Counted from the stretch's first letter, positions 25,218-36,726 are shown. The stretch is 64,000 bases of DNA from Cylicocyclus nassatus (GCA_958299035.1 CATQJL010000316.1:13300347-13364346); one strand, 5' to 3'. Translations and numbers: made by a program. The notes: a model not told the origin generated them from the sequence alone.

Positions 25218-25835
25218 TTCTCGTCCATTTTCGACGTAAAGGAAAGAAAAGAATTATTAGATTTTTGAGAATACTCAATTTTCCTAGCTTCTGCTTCTTT
25301 CGAGTTTTTGAAGTGATTTGATTTTGCAATCATTTTCCTCTAGAAAACCCTCCTCTTCACCTTTGTTTAGCTGCATGTTTTTCAAAAAACCTGAAATTTT
25401 TGCCGTTCAAAATGGTATAGATATCGAGGATATCACGCTTTCCTTAGACTGATATCGCACCTCAGCTTGACGAGGTGCGAGGAAACCTCTCGGCAAGATT
25501 AGACGACGAGCGTCATTACTGTACCATTTGCACCGGCTTTGCCGGCAGCTCTGGCGGCTGGCTGCGGCAGCAGTCGGCTGCCCGGGTGCCACTTGCACGG
25601 CTCCCCACATTCGCGTCTGGCCGGTGGCGATGTTGGGAGGGCTAACGGAAGCGAAAAGATCGTTCCTGAAGCTGAGAGAGTGATTTTACAGAGTGAAGGT
25701 CGCCACTGCTAATTTCATTCCTGAATTAGGACCCCTTTTTGCCGTTTCGAGCTCTCGTGTGGATTTTCGAGTTCAGCGCGGCTATGGGCCCTGGCAGGCA
25801 AAAAATCTCGAAATCAACTTCTTGCGCAAACAATG

Positions 25836-26225
25836 TACTTAAAGGCAGCGTCCCGGCAAAAAAATGGGTGCCGGTTTTTCGTGGCTTTGTTAAAGTAGAC
25901 CTCTACCTAAGCAATGACTGAAGTTTGGAGCGAAAAAGGGGTCTACCAAGCCTGAAATTTGCTCCGAAAGTGGCCCAGATCTTACGGTAGGCCCAAATGT
26001 CGTCCGCACAGCGATCTCGAACTGCTAGGCCAGAGCACACATAACGCACACAGTCATGATCGCAGGGTCCCGCAACGACTCTGTGTCTCTACCTTGCATG
26101 CATCTCGTACTCGTCCAAGCCTACCGTAAGACGCGCCACTTGGGGGGGGGGCATTTGTAAACTTTGTAGACCCCTTTCGCGCTGCAAACTTCTGTCGTCG
26201 CTTAGTTAGGGGGTCTACCATTACA
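25836..26225. mobile_element. Foldback element with partial MITE end
   Basis: GTAGACCTCTACCTAAGCAA...AAAGGGGTCTACC (about 25895-25950) is mirrored by GTAGACCCCTTTCGCGCTGC...GGGGGTCTACC (about 26168-26220), with an inner pair CTTACGGTAGGC / GCCTACCGTAAG. At 25836 TTAAAGGCAGCGT matches the end of the 8611 element, so two elements may be nested. Confidence 0.65.
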
Positions 26226-27087
26226 TTGCTACCAGAGCCAGGTACCCCTCCCCCTCCCCCCAGTCTGGTGACTCAAAATTTCCTCCTCCCATATTTTGAC
26301 ATTCTGGGGCCTTTCCGTGGCTCTGAATAAGCTATAAAGTTAAATCGTCTAAAACCATTGAAGAAACCGATTCCTGGGAACCCTGTTTCGAGGGAGCGGA
26401 CGAGCCTGTAATGATCGGACTGTTCATCTCCTCGGCTTGCCAGCGGGGTGGGGCTGCAACTGCAAGGTTGCAGTTGCACTCCATTATCGATCAATGCATA
26501 TGCCTCGTACTAATGGGGAGGTTTGTGATACGTATTACAGGCAAAGGATCGGAACAACGCAGGCCGGATACTTGGGGCCCATTTGAGAACTATGTGCTAA
26601 TCTGCGTGGGGTGGATTTTGAGTGGACTCTGACTTCAAGTGCAATTTTCCTACTCAAAGGAGGTCATATTGCAACGGAGTTGGGCAATGGCCCAGTAGGA
26701 GGGTCTTCCTACAAATTTCGTAAAGATCCAGTCGGCCTATCTGCTTTTCAGTGCATTACGGAAAGGGTCACGCGGGAACTTCCCGTGATATTCGTCAATA
26801 TTAGCAATTGTGTGCGCCGTACGCGCTTAGATATATGCTAGCGATCTTTAGAGCAGTCAAATTGCTAATCTTTTGAAGTGAACCAGTCACGTTATAAAGG
26901 GACATAATCTCCTTATATTCTGTTTGGAAGCAGTAAGCTCACCTTTGAGATGTCGTGCAAAAAGAACGGGACCAATGACTTTATTGCTACAAAAAGCGAT
27001 CAAATTTTTTTAAGTAGAGGTAGGCGGGTACTCGCATATCCTTATATCCAAATTTCTGCATTTTGCTATCTATGTATCCATAAGGAG

Positions 27088-27469
27088 TTAGTTTCTCGAT
27101 CCACAAAAATTAACCTCGCAAATACGCCGCCGTTCTCCCGGTTGGTTTTCACATTTCTCACACTGTAAAAAATCAAAATAACATCTTTTTGGGTTGACGA
27201 CAACATGGTAAAAACCTTAGGATCTTTTGTCGAGTTTATCGGAGAATTCTTAGGCCAATCGAACAAGTAATGTCTTCTCAGTCGACACTTCTCTTTACAA
27301 ATTCTGTGTTGAATTGTGTGTCCTAACACATGCTTGCAACCGCACTAAAAGTCTCTCAAGAAAATTATGATTAGCACTTTGAAAAAACTATACGCACCCC
27401 TCTGCCACGCTTTGCAGCATCACAGACATCTGTTAGAAGTAGAATGAAGAACAGTTCTAATGCGATCAT
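27088..27469 (-). CDS. Secreted eight-cysteine protein, copy A
   Basis: Three exons on the minus strand, 27469-27398, 27344-27216 and 27162-27088, with GT-AG introns of 53 bases each, give 91 aa. Residues 1-18 are a signal peptide (MIALELFFILLLTD then VCDA, probable cleavage after DA), followed by a basic KRGRG. Eight cysteines follow, spaced C-x1-C-x12-C-x3-C-x23-C-x2-C-x10-C-x4-C, with RICKEKCRLRRHYLFDW in the middle and ERRRICEVNFCG at the end. An acceptor TTATTGCAG lies 19 bases before the ATG, fitting trans-splicing. I do not recognise the cysteine pattern; it does not fit the ShK spacing. The paralogue at 60570-60952 has the same exons and no indel, with all cysteines kept. It should be secreted and disulphide-bonded; function unknown. 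Confidence 0.85.
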
Positions 27470-27485
27470 TATTGTTTTATTGAAT

Positions 27486-27495
27486 CTGCAATAAT
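27486..27495 (-). promoter_or_regulatory. Probable trans-splice acceptor, Cys-rich gene A
   Basis: On the minus strand TTATTATTGCAG is followed by ATTCAATAAAACAATA and then the ATG. The same acceptor and leader are kept upstream of copy B (acceptor ending near 60969). This is the only likely mRNA 5' boundary seen. Confidence 0.55.
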
Positions 27496-27499
27496 AATA

Positions 27500-28600
27500 T
27501 TTATTCTTGGTCTTAGGAAACATTTTGTTTTGCGAAAACTGAAAGCATTACGAAATGCTTAATAGCTCAGACTTGTTCAGAATTGCTTGATTCAGAACAT
27601 TTAATGTCACCAATTATGAGTGGAAAATTTTGCGATGGAGCAAGATGTAAACAAACATACAGTATGGCAAATCTATATCAAAACAGCTTGCATAATTTAG
27701 GTAGTTTGAGAAATTCGTGCCTTTTCCATCGCGTCACTGTTTAGCTGACAATGAAGATGGCTTACGGCTAGGTATCGTTCGAAGATCTGAGATTTTGCGT
27801 CTTTGAAGCTCCGCAGGGAGCTGTTCTTCATCAAAGTGAAGCAAAGGTGAAGCAAAAGAATTTCCCTTGCATAGAGAGAGATGTCTTCTTCAAAAACAAA
27901 GATAAAACTACTGATCTGCAGGAAGGATATGCTGACAAAACGACGGCGCTAGTGCTTTGAACTTCAATGAGCAACTTTAGAAAGCCGTTTGCGAGTAGCG
28001 TTTCTTGAGTTTGCGGGATTTGCGGGCAAGATTTGGTCTGCTTTTGTTTGTCTTGAAGGTAGTGGCTCAGCAAAATTTTGCGCATACCCTATATATGAGA
28101 AGCAGAGCAAGACCGAGCGACGGTATGCTGCTCCCGCCAAGAATTGTATCCATCTCCGTACACGCAAGCCATTCCTACACGCCCCCGGGTAAGAGCGCTT
28201 TCAGACCGCGCCGGTTTCAGCTTTTGCAGCAGATAGCTGCTTTTGCACTAGTTGCCGCTATTGCAGCGGAAGCGCTGTGGATCTCGCCGCTTATGCTATT
28301 AATCTCGACGCGCATGCAGCGCGGGAATTCGATGAACAAATTTTCCAGCAATTATATAAGGCTTTCTCTTCCTGTTAGACTGTGGTTTTGAGGTCGTTTA
28401 CCTGATAAATGATGCACAAGGACTTAAACATTGCACCAGAGACCAGATGCGCCGAAGACCCGCATCCAGCTCATGCTCGAAGTGCCATGATCGCATTCTC
28501 TTTTGAACATTTAGTCACGTTCCAATATGCTTCTTATGATGCACCGCAAAGGGATACGAAAATATAGAGTGTTTATAAGTCCATTACACTGCATGGTCGT
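27500..28600. other. Upstream part of duplicated segment; conserved plus-strand patch
   Basis: This is the 5' flank of the Cys-rich gene and more. A patch of about 50 bases (27770-27825, with GTATCGTTCGAAGATCTGAG and GAAGCTCCGCAGGGAGC) is nearly identical in copy B (61242-61296) while its flanks vary with indels. Plus-strand frames after an acceptor-like GGTTTCAG near 28225 (CFCTSCRYCSGSAVD) stay open in both copies, but substitutions fall mostly at amino-acid-changing sites. I cannot claim a gene. Confidence 0.35.
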
Positions 28601-28621
28601 AATCTTATATATAAAGCTGAA

Positions 28622-28654
<33 letters not shown>

Positions 28655-28656
28655 TT
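28622..28656 (+). repeat. TGTC microsatellite at Helitron 5' end
   Basis: Tandem TGTC/TGTT units starting about 20 bases after the Helitron 5' terminus. A similar TGTCTGCCTGCC run occurs at the decayed element at 48110. Confidence 0.85.
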
Positions 28657-28837
28657 ATGTATGTACCAGAGGTGCGATAGTCGGAGCCGATTCTCCGCCT
28701 ACCTTCACTTTTGAGCTGGTACAGGGTGACCACCTTCACTTTTGGGTTTGAAAATTTTTTTTGCTAAAGCTCAAAAGAAGGAAAATAAGCAAAAGGAATG
28801 TAAAAGAAAGTATTAAGAGCATATATCTATGTGGTAG

Positions 28838-30025
28838 GTGGATCCAGGCAGTAACCGCCGAGAATCAGAATTTCGAATGATAAAATATTGAAAAATCGTG
28901 AAAAATCATTCCACTGTTACAAATCTGCTGGCTGAAGACCTCCGCAGTTGCGACTTCATAGGTTTTGAAGGATAATGTTCTACCAAACAGTGAAAAAATC
29001 AGTTTGATTTGAGGGGTGGCCGCCGAAAACGAAAATTTTGAAAAACCTCAAAAATCTTCTCAGTTTTGCTTGCTTCAACTGACAATTTAACTCTTATAAA
29101 TCCGGACTTTAAAAATGTGTGATGTTGCGACTTCATAGGTTTTGTAGAGTGAGGTTTGCCCTATCAGAATGTGCCTTAGCTGTATCGATCCATTGAAACA
29201 TCGCCGAGATCCAGGCTCTTAAAAAAGCGGGTAAAAAACCGTTTTTCAGCTTATAACTTCTTCAGAACTGCATGAGTCATGTTGCGACTTCATAGTTTAG
29301 ATTCTCCTCTTCAAGAGCTTTCAGATGATATATAATATGTGGGGGATTTAATGTTTCTTGCGGCTCGAACCCGGGGTGGAGTACTCCTCTTCACTAATTC
29401 TCCACCCCGCCCATTTCAATGTATTGGCGGGAGGCCGCCAGTGGAGAATTAGTGAAGAGAGGTACTCCACCCCCGGGCATATGCCGTGGGAAGCGTGAAT
29501 TCCCCACATATTATATATCATCTGAAAGCTCTTGATGAGGGAAATCCAACCTATGAAGTCGCAACATGAATTATGCAATTCTGAAGAAGTTATGAGCTGA
29601 AAAACGGTTTTTTACTCGGTTTTTTAAGAGCCTGGATCTCGGCGATGTTTCAATGGATCGATACAGCTAAGGCACATTCTGATAGGCCAAACCTCACTCT
29701 ACAAAACCTATGAAGTCGCAACATCACACACCTTCAAAGTCCGGATTTATAAGAGTTAAATTGTCAGTTGTCATTAAGCAACCTAAAATTGAGAAGATTT
29801 TTAAGGTTTTTCAAAATTCTCGTTTTCGGCGGCCACCCCTCGAATCAAACTGATTTTTTCACTGTCTGGTAGAACAACATTTACCCTTTAAAACCTATGA
29901 AGTCGCAACGCGGAGGTCTTCAGCCAGCAGATTTGTAACAGTGGAATGATTTTTCACAATTTTTCATTATTTTATCATTCTAAATTCTAGTTCTCGGCGG
30001 TTACTACCTGGATCGACCTACTTTC
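28838..30025. mobile_element. Long foldback inside the Helitron, about 1.2 kb
   Basis: The left arm from about 28842 (TGGATCCAGGCAGTAACCGC, then GTTGCGACTTCATAGGTTTT twice) is mirrored by the right arm ending near 30018 (GCGGTTACTACCTGGATCGA). The centre is near 29420-29440 between two copies of CTCTTCACTAATTCTCCAC in inverted orientation. AACCTATGAAGTCGCAAC recurs several times along each arm, so the arms also contain internal direct repeats. It is non-coding. Confidence 0.85.
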
Positions 30026-30569
30026 TTCGCTGTACATTATAACAAAATTTGATTAATAAAATACGTACAGTTCCGCTGAGTTTTACTTCCAAGTACACTA
30101 TTTGATAGGCACATTTACTTTAGATATTTATGACGCTGTATACATAAAAATATGCTTTCAATGATCCCTTTTGCATTTGTTTTGCTTATTTTCCGCGCAC
30201 TAACGGCAATAACCTGGAAGGTTAGGCGTTAATGCTCCTCCCCCCCCCCCGGCCGACGTTTTTGGGAGGTGAGTGTCCGGCACTACCATCTTCACTTTTG
30301 GCCGGCCGGTGGTAGCTGGGACCACCTTCACTTTTGATGGGCCCGGCTCCCCCCATCGCACCTCTGGTCTGTACGTATGTTCCGAATAGAAATTTCCGTT
30401 TCTGAACCGATCCGGACCAAACTTGGCACACATACACTTCGGGCCCCGGCGGGTGTCATAGGCTACTTTTCGTCATCGATCGATGTCGCTATTATCGATT
30501 TTTTGCAAAATATGAGCTACAGGGCTGAGAGTTGGCACAGGGTAATCGCGCATGCTGATTACAAATATA

Positions 30570-31506
30570 TCAGGTTGTCCCATAAGTTCCGTCCGTTTGA
30601 ACTTTCAATCGCAAAAAGTCATGAACTTCTTGGTTTTAGACAGGCTCCAAGGAACCGTTTGATAGAGCAAAACAAGCTCTACAAGATGAGCTTCTCACTT
30701 TCGCATCAGTTCAAATCCATGGCGAGTTTGAAGCCAAAAACCAAAAAAATCCAAAAGCCCAAAATATAAAGAAAAAATCGTAACTCCGCTTAGAAAAATT
30801 CAGGAAAATTCCTAACTTGCTCACAGATACCCTATCCACATCAAACATTTATATATACTGTTGTATTTTTTCCTTGAATAGAAATCGAGAAAACGAAAAT
30901 TTTCATGTTTTTGCCAAAGTGAAGCTGTGCTGTTCTCGCACTAGTAGTTGTATACTACAGACCAGTACAAGTACAGACACAAATTTTCAGCGCCCTACAG
31001 GCTTTAGTTCTCAAGAAATAATCGTTTTAAGACGGGAACCTGACTGTGCGAAGCTAAATTCAGTGTTTCTAGAGAACTAAAGCCTGTAGAGCGCTGAAAA
31101 TTTTTCTCTGTACTTGTACTGGTCTGTAATACAACTACTAGTGTGAGAACGGCACAGCATCACTTTGGCAAGAACGTGAAAATTTCCGTTTTCTCGATTT
31201 CTAAAAAATACAACAACAGTATATATAAATGTCTGATATGATTAGGGTATCTGTGAGCAAATTAGGAATTTTCTAGGATTTTTCTTAACGGAGTTGCGAA
31301 ATTTTTTTGTTTTTCGGGCGGTTAGATCTTTTTGGTTTTTGGCTTCAAACTCGGGATGGATTTGAACTGATGCGAAAGTGAGAAGCGCATCTTGTAGAGC
31401 TTGCTTTGCTCTATCAAACGGTATATTGGAACCTGTTTAAAATCAAGAAGTTCATGACTTATTGCGATTGAAAGTTTAAACGGAAGGAACTTATGGGACA
31501 ACCTGA
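30570..31506. mobile_element. TA-flanked foldback mariner-type element, 937 bp
   Basis: TCAGGTTGTCCCATAAGTTC at the left is inverted as GAACTTATGGGACAACCTGA at the right, with TA duplications at 30568-30569 and 31507-31508. The arms match for roughly 450 bp each, so almost the whole element is one inverted repeat. The plus- and minus-strand open frames here mirror each other and are not genes. A piece of the arm (TAGAGCTTGCTTCGCTCTAT) is also found at 41260. Confidence 0.88.
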
Positions 31507-31758
31507 TATTATTGACAGGGCCGGGCGGCGCCGGGTAAGGCATCTAGTTATGAAATAAAATCGCTGGATCAATCATGAAATAGAAACCGCATCAACCACG
31601 AGGTATACAAAATTTGCTCATAAACAAAAGATAAAAAAAGCAAAAGGAAAGAGCAAAGATGCAAATTGGTCAAGTGTATTTATGTTATGCCCACTCATTG
31701 CCGATGATGTGGTTTACATATGCTTTCAATCATGCATCATCACGAACTTCGGCAAATA

Positions 31759-32435
31759 CAGGGTGTCCCAAAAAAATGTGAACACTGTTTGATTGTTAAT
31801 AACTTCCTTGCTTTCATGTCTTTCGCCGAGGTTAAGGCACCGTTTTATAGAGCGAGGTTCAACTTAGATTTGTAGTATGGAGCAAATCACCGATTGCTGT
31901 TCGTTACTGTAGGATTACGGTATGAACTTCGGCAAGGATTAGGTCATTGGAGGCCATATTCTGCCTCGGAACAAACCAAACAGGCCAGAAACTTCTATAC
32001 TAGGGTAATAGAAGACGCTGATTTCGAATATGAAGTTTCCACTTCACTGTGATGCTTCTTTCCAAAGTTATCCCAGGTAAACCGTAATTATTGAATTTCC
32101 AGCATTTGTCAGAAATGTGACTACACCATCAAAAAATCTGAAAACACTCGTAAAAAGCTGTCTAATGGAATCAGCGTGCACGAAAACCCTAATACACAAA
32201 TTTTCAGATTTTTTGAAAAAAAATTTTGTCAAATGGCAAATTTCACAATAGATTAATATGCTAGAAGTTCATACCGTAATCCTACAGTAGCGAACAGCAA
32301 TCGGTGATTCGCTCTATACTACAAATCTAAGTTGAACCTCGCTCCACAGAATGGTGTCTTAAGCTCGGCGAAAGACTTGAAAGCAAAGGAGCTATTATCG
32401 ATCAAACAGTGTTCACATTTTTTTGGGACACCCTG
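31759..32435. mobile_element. TA-flanked foldback MITE, 677 bp
   Basis: CAGGGTGTCCCAAAAAAATG and CATTTTTTTGGGACACCCTG are the ends, with TA at 31757-31758 and 32436-32437. Copy B of the duplicated segment lacks it (GGCAAAGACATGTGAATATC near 62250), so this is a visible insertion. The arms of about 180 bp contain ACCGTAATCCTACAGTA. A related solo arm lies at 36045-36200. Confidence 0.9.
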
Positions 32436-35073
32436 TAAATGTGAATATCGCACCTAGCATTACAAAGCGCATCACTCGCAAGAACAAACGACAAAGGTTA
32501 AACAAGGAATTTGAGCGTGACTGAATGGAAAAAAAACAGTATTTCGAAAACTTCAGCGCTAGTTCTAGGCCATACTCCGCGCTTCCATCTCAATGGCGAC
32601 GTGCAAACTTTAGCGCAATGATCCCTTGCAGTCATAATACTTCAAAGCCGTTCTTTTAAAGGAATTAAGAGCTCCCTCGTGCATGCCAATGCTAATGGCA
32701 TGACCGGCTGCGTCTCCGCTGCAATAGCCATCCGGCCGATCTGGAAGATCCCTAAGCTCGCGAATTCCCTCTCATTGTAAGAAGGCATGGCGCAATGTTA
32801 TAAAGAGGGTCAAGCGCAGGGTGTGGCACGCCATATGTGGGGCTCGTAGTGAGAGGTTAAGGTGGGGAGAGGGGAGGGGTGAAAAGGGGCCTTTATCGAG
32901 GTGTTGCTAATTTCAGCGCTAGCATATTATGATATAAGTTAGAAAAGTCAGACAAGCCCTTTACGCAGAATACAAACACATTGAGGACCTCATTGCATAT
33001 ATATACAATAAGCTAATAAAGAAGCCTTAGAAGTATAAGATCGCCATTCTCGTAATTGCATGCCAAATAACCCCTGTAGATCGTGTTTTAGCGAATTCTG
33101 AGGTTCCCACATAGTTGGCAACCTAAGCGAAATGGTTTCAAATTATTTTAACATTTTTTTCAAAGGTAAGTCGGCTACTTTTGTTGCGCATAAGGCAATG
33201 TACTACTATTTCTTTGGTCACATTAAGAATTCCACTTCAAATTAATTCCAAACTATGAAATAAAAGCAAGCTGAAATCTTGTTTGTCCTATTTTTGCTCT
33301 CAATATTTCAAGAAAAGACCAACCAGCCTCAAATCACTCCTGTAAAAATTACGAGATTTGAGCTATCAACTGCACATATTCTTGCTCTTTCCGATTAATA
33401 GCGCAGACTTACCATGCCACCGTGATGCATTGCCAGGGTATGAAAAACGACTATATCTTTCTCCAGAAGAAACATTTTGAATGAAGTCTCACTGTGTAGT
33501 AAAGAAGATTCAGCAGTAGCAAGTATAAAAAGCGGTGATATACTGATTGCTATGAAGGTAAGTTAATGGGGTGTGTGACAACCTATAGTATCGTTTATTC
33601 GTTGACCGTACGGACTGCCGACCGCGTGGCGACTGCGACGCGTGCCTTCTAAACTTGCGAAAAAGTGACAAGTTGGACCGTGGCTTAAGATGAGAAGAAT
33701 TCTTTGTTTTTTTTCTACATTATAAAGATGAGAAGAATCCTCTGTTTTCTTTCTATTCATCTTTTCTACGAAAACATTATGCACGCGCAGCGGTCGCCGC
33801 GCGGTCAGCAGTCGTTACGGTCAACGAATAAACGATATATCACCCAGAGATTTTTTGGGACTGTCCTATTAACTTACCCCCAAGAACAAATTTAGCGTGT
33901 AATGTATGTACATTTTGATAGCCGAAATCCCGTAGCTCTTACAGGTGTTCCAGCCTGGCTTATGCTTTGAATTGTTAGTTGCCGAAATAGAACCACTTAC
34001 GAAATACAGAAAAATCACTTTTGGTTCTCTCCTATTTTTCCAGTTTGGATATTTTCTGGAGTGAGATTTCTCATGTGGGCCAAGAGAGTAGTGCTTTGTA
34101 TAGAATACAAAGAAAAGATAGTCAGTTCACCTCTGGAATAAAATTAACCTTGTTTAAAAATGACGGATGTCCCAATATCGAGGGCTCTCGGAGGCAAATG
34201 GTAATGCTGAGAGGGGAGTTGAGACAGGAGGAGAAGGAGGGATCGCAACCGACGGCTTTGTGTCAATGCCCGAGATGATTATAACCGTAAGACGGTCCCA
34301 GTTCGCACTGGGTAGTGATTAGCATGGTACAAGCAGCTTAGCTTGGCCTGCGCTACGCGGCAGCCCATTTTGCTTTCCTTCTCTTAGAACGTCCCACCAT
34401 TCACACATAGCCAGGGCTATTCGAAGGGCATTTTGTCAGGTAATAAGCAAACTCCGGCTAGGAAGTAGCTAACATCAGAGAACAGATTTGTTGGCTGATA
34501 CCGAGCATGTAAGAAGATGAGTCGTACCCGGAGAAGAGTTCATCACTGTATTTTTAGTCGCACACATTTGCAGTCATAAGCGTATCGAGCAAGTGCAACG
34601 GCGTGCATCCAAATAGCACATTTGAACTGTTAAATTTAGTTTTTCAACAACAGCTGATAAATCTTTATTTGGCACAGTCGCATGCACTGTGAAGTTTGGC
34701 TGATCAAAGGGTGCTTTATCTGCGTGGGTCTACACTTATTTCAATGTCACTGATTGGGAAAATGGCTGCGCTATTTGCGAAATGAATGTGCGTTCCCCTT
34801 TCCAACAAATCGGCAACGTTTGCACGCCAAATCTATACAATAGTGGTTAGTGTGTCCAAACTATTTGACGTCAGTAAAAGCAGCAGGACAGTGTCTGCTT
34901 TTTGATTAGTCATTCTTCTAGACTTCCTGTTAGCCAAGGCAAATTTCGCTAATGAGAAGAATGAAATTGTTAAAACTTGCCTTTCTACCATGTGTCCTAA
35001 AATCACGTTGACAAACTTTGATTATTCAATCATAAAAATCTGAGAGGCATGTATGGTATTATATAACATTATG
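32436..35073. other. Rest of duplicated segment A and unique flank, no gene
   Basis: A foldback at 33590-33838 has CGTTTATTCGTTGACCGTAC at the left and GTCAACGAATAAACG at the right. It sits between GGTAAGTTAATGGGG and TATTAACTTACC, a pair also present in copy B (63165-63255) around a different, shorter filling. No protein-like exon was found up to 35073. Confidence 0.5.
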
Positions 35074-35230
35074 TACCCTTTGATTCAACGAGATTTTCGG
35101 CTGGAAAGCGAACGCTTGCGGCCGCGATGCAGTCTGCGCTCTTTCGGGGACGTGCTCTCTAAACATTCTGTAGTCTTAATGGGTCACGAAGTCCCGTCCC
35201 TACCCGCCAATCGAGTTGAGTCAAAGGGTA
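35074..35230. mobile_element. MITE family 1, copy d (degenerate)
   Basis: TACCCTTTGATTCAACGAG at the left; AATGGGTCACGAAGTCCCG and GAGTTGAGTCAAAGGGTA at the right, with a GCGGCCGCGATGC core. The left arm is partly lost. Confidence 0.75.
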
Positions 35231-35265
35231 GCTTAAGCTCTTCTCCTTCAAATGTATGATCTTAC

Positions 35266-35359
35266 TAATGACTTTCCAGAATTGACCTCTACATCTCGTA
35301 TCTTGATATTGGTAATGCTTCTGGGTCATTTCTGGGTCCACAGCTTTTGCCAAAGACGC
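35266..35359 (-). CDS. Possible isolated exon, unassigned
   Basis: On the minus strand a good acceptor (CTGTATTGCAG) is followed by an open frame beginning ASLAKAVDPEMTQKHYQYQD and a good donor (ATTA|GTAAGATC). No partner exons were found and I do not recognise it. It may be a relic of a gene split by the surrounding repeats. Confidence 0.2.
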
Positions 35360-36044
35360 CTGCAATACAGTAATTAGCTCAGTGCATGCTTTTTATTCGA
35401 GGTATAATTATGCGAAATAATCCAGCACAGCCATCTTGTTTAAAAAGTTTTTCAAAATTCATTCCACAATTAACAATTTTTTGTGCGAACAAAATGGTCA
35501 GCGATGCGTTCTGGAAAAGCATGCCAATCAGCTGCGGCCTCGAAGCAAAATCAGCTTGAGATCCAACAACAACTCGAGCAACAATCCAAAGCTTCGAAGA
35601 TATTGCCAGATGTTCTGACTGAAGACATTTATGATACCATAGGTAATAATGATGAGAGTTTCAAGCAAAAGACAAAAGACATCGAGCAATGTGCTAATAC
35701 CAGTGGATTCAAAAGTGTCAACACAAGACACAATACCTGCACATAATCGACAACTCCTAAGATCAAGCAGAACCAGAAGACCCGTTCAACGGTAACAAGC
35801 CTAGTATCAATGATGTTGTTATTATGTATGTTTATTTTGATTTGTTTGCCAACGTACGAGTACCTTCTCAGTTGTTTGCACTTGTAGTTCATGTTTTTGT
35901 CGTAAGCTAGTTTTTGTTGTAACTATTCTGTTGGGGAGTGGGGGGGGGGAAGTGTGAATACTCAATTGTTCCTCACACGGATTGTCCAGATTGTTTGGTT
36001 TGCTCTCTAAGGCGAAATAGGGCCCTCAATGGCTCAAAACTCTT

Positions 36045-36200
36045 CACGAAGTTTCAACCGTAGTCCTACAGTAATGAACAAAAATCGCTGATTCGCTAAA
36101 TACTGTATATCTAACTTGAAGCTAGCTTTACACAACGGTACCCGAAAAAGGCAAAAGACTTCAAGGAACAGAGGTGTACATACTTTTGGGACAACCTGTA
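36045..36200. mobile_element. Solo arm of the 31759-type MITE
   Basis: Contains GAACAAAAATCGCTGATTCG and TTGGGACAACCTGTA with the same order of motifs as the right arm at 32280-32437. No left arm is seen, so the copy is truncated. Confidence 0.7.
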
Positions 36201-36339
36201 TTTGAACTGTGATGTTCTACTCTTATTGTATAAGTCAATAGTATCAAATGAAGGCCAAGCTAACCTCGAAAATAAGCCGAAAAGTTGCTAAGCTTTTGGA
36301 GTCAGCAAAAGGTACATTAGGGAATTCATTGAAGGCATT

Positions 36340-36726
36340 GTCCAAGTCAACTTGGCGGATTGGGATCTAGAGACAGTGTGAGAGCATAGCTCCTGACTAA
36401 CGCAGACAGTCCAAGTGCGATCGAAAAAGATGGAAGTAAGTAAATCGCTTCGGACGAGTTTGCGAAAAAGGGCGCGGTACTCCAATCCCCTCCCCCCTTG
36501 AGAAGTTTTGACGTGGCGAATGCTCAAGATCTAGTGTACTGGTCACGTCAAAACTTGTCATGGGGGCAAGATTGGAGTACCACCCTTTTTTTGCAAACTC
36601 CGAAGCGATTTTCTCGCTTCAGATTCCATCTTTTTCGATCGCACTTGGACTGTTGCGTTAGTCAGGAGCCATGCTTTCACACTATGTCAAGATCTGGATA
36701 CCCCCAAGTTGACCTGGACAGTGCCT
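36340..36726. mobile_element. Foldback element, about 390 bp
   Basis: GTCCAAGTCAACTTGGCGG, CAGACAGTCCAAGTGCGATC and CTTGAGAAGTTTTGACGTG are mirrored by CACGTCAAAACTTGTCATG, GATCGCACTTGGACTGTTG and CCAAGTTGACCTGGACAG. The centre is near 36525. Its open frames are repeat artefacts. Confidence 0.85.

Larger units (their letters stand above)
28603..31547 (+). mobile_element. Non-autonomous Helitron, 2.95 kb, with nested elements
   Basis: It starts TCTTATATATAAAGCTGAAT and ends with a GC-rich hairpin (CCGG-GCGGCG-CCGG), then TAAGGCATCTAG. TC at the 5' end, CTAG at the 3' end, a hairpin about 12 bases before the end, and insertion between A and T without target duplication are the Helitron hallmarks. 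The related segment at 62070-62090 runs straight across this point, giving an empty site. No Rep/helicase frame is present. A (TGTC)n run follows the 5' end. A foldback element (28838-30025) and a TA-flanked element (30570-31506) lie inside. Confidence 0.88.
26805..34415. repeat. Segmental duplication, copy A (interrupted)
   Basis: From GTGTGCGCCGTACGCGCTTA at the left to near TCTTAGAACGTCCCACCATTC at the right this segment matches 60278-63870 in the same orientation, with scattered substitutions and small indels. Copy A is about 4 kb longer because of insertions: a Helitron (28603-31547), a MITE (31759-32435) and foldback DNA near 33585-33840. It carries copy A of the Cys-rich secreted gene. 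Confidence 0.9.

Noticed and set aside
28005..28391. 128-codon plus-strand frame shared in part with copy B
   Set aside because: Between copies, changes fall freely at amino-acid-changing positions in all three frames, so the shared open frame follows from recent duplication rather than coding constraint.
30377..30769. 130-codon plus-strand frame
   Set aside because: It lies in the Helitron and the left arm of the 30570 foldback; the same translation appears inverted in the right arm.
35430..35745. Gln-rich plus-strand frame (EIQQQLEQQ)
   Set aside because: It has a plausible donor inside but no partner exons, and two frames are open at once; left unannotated.
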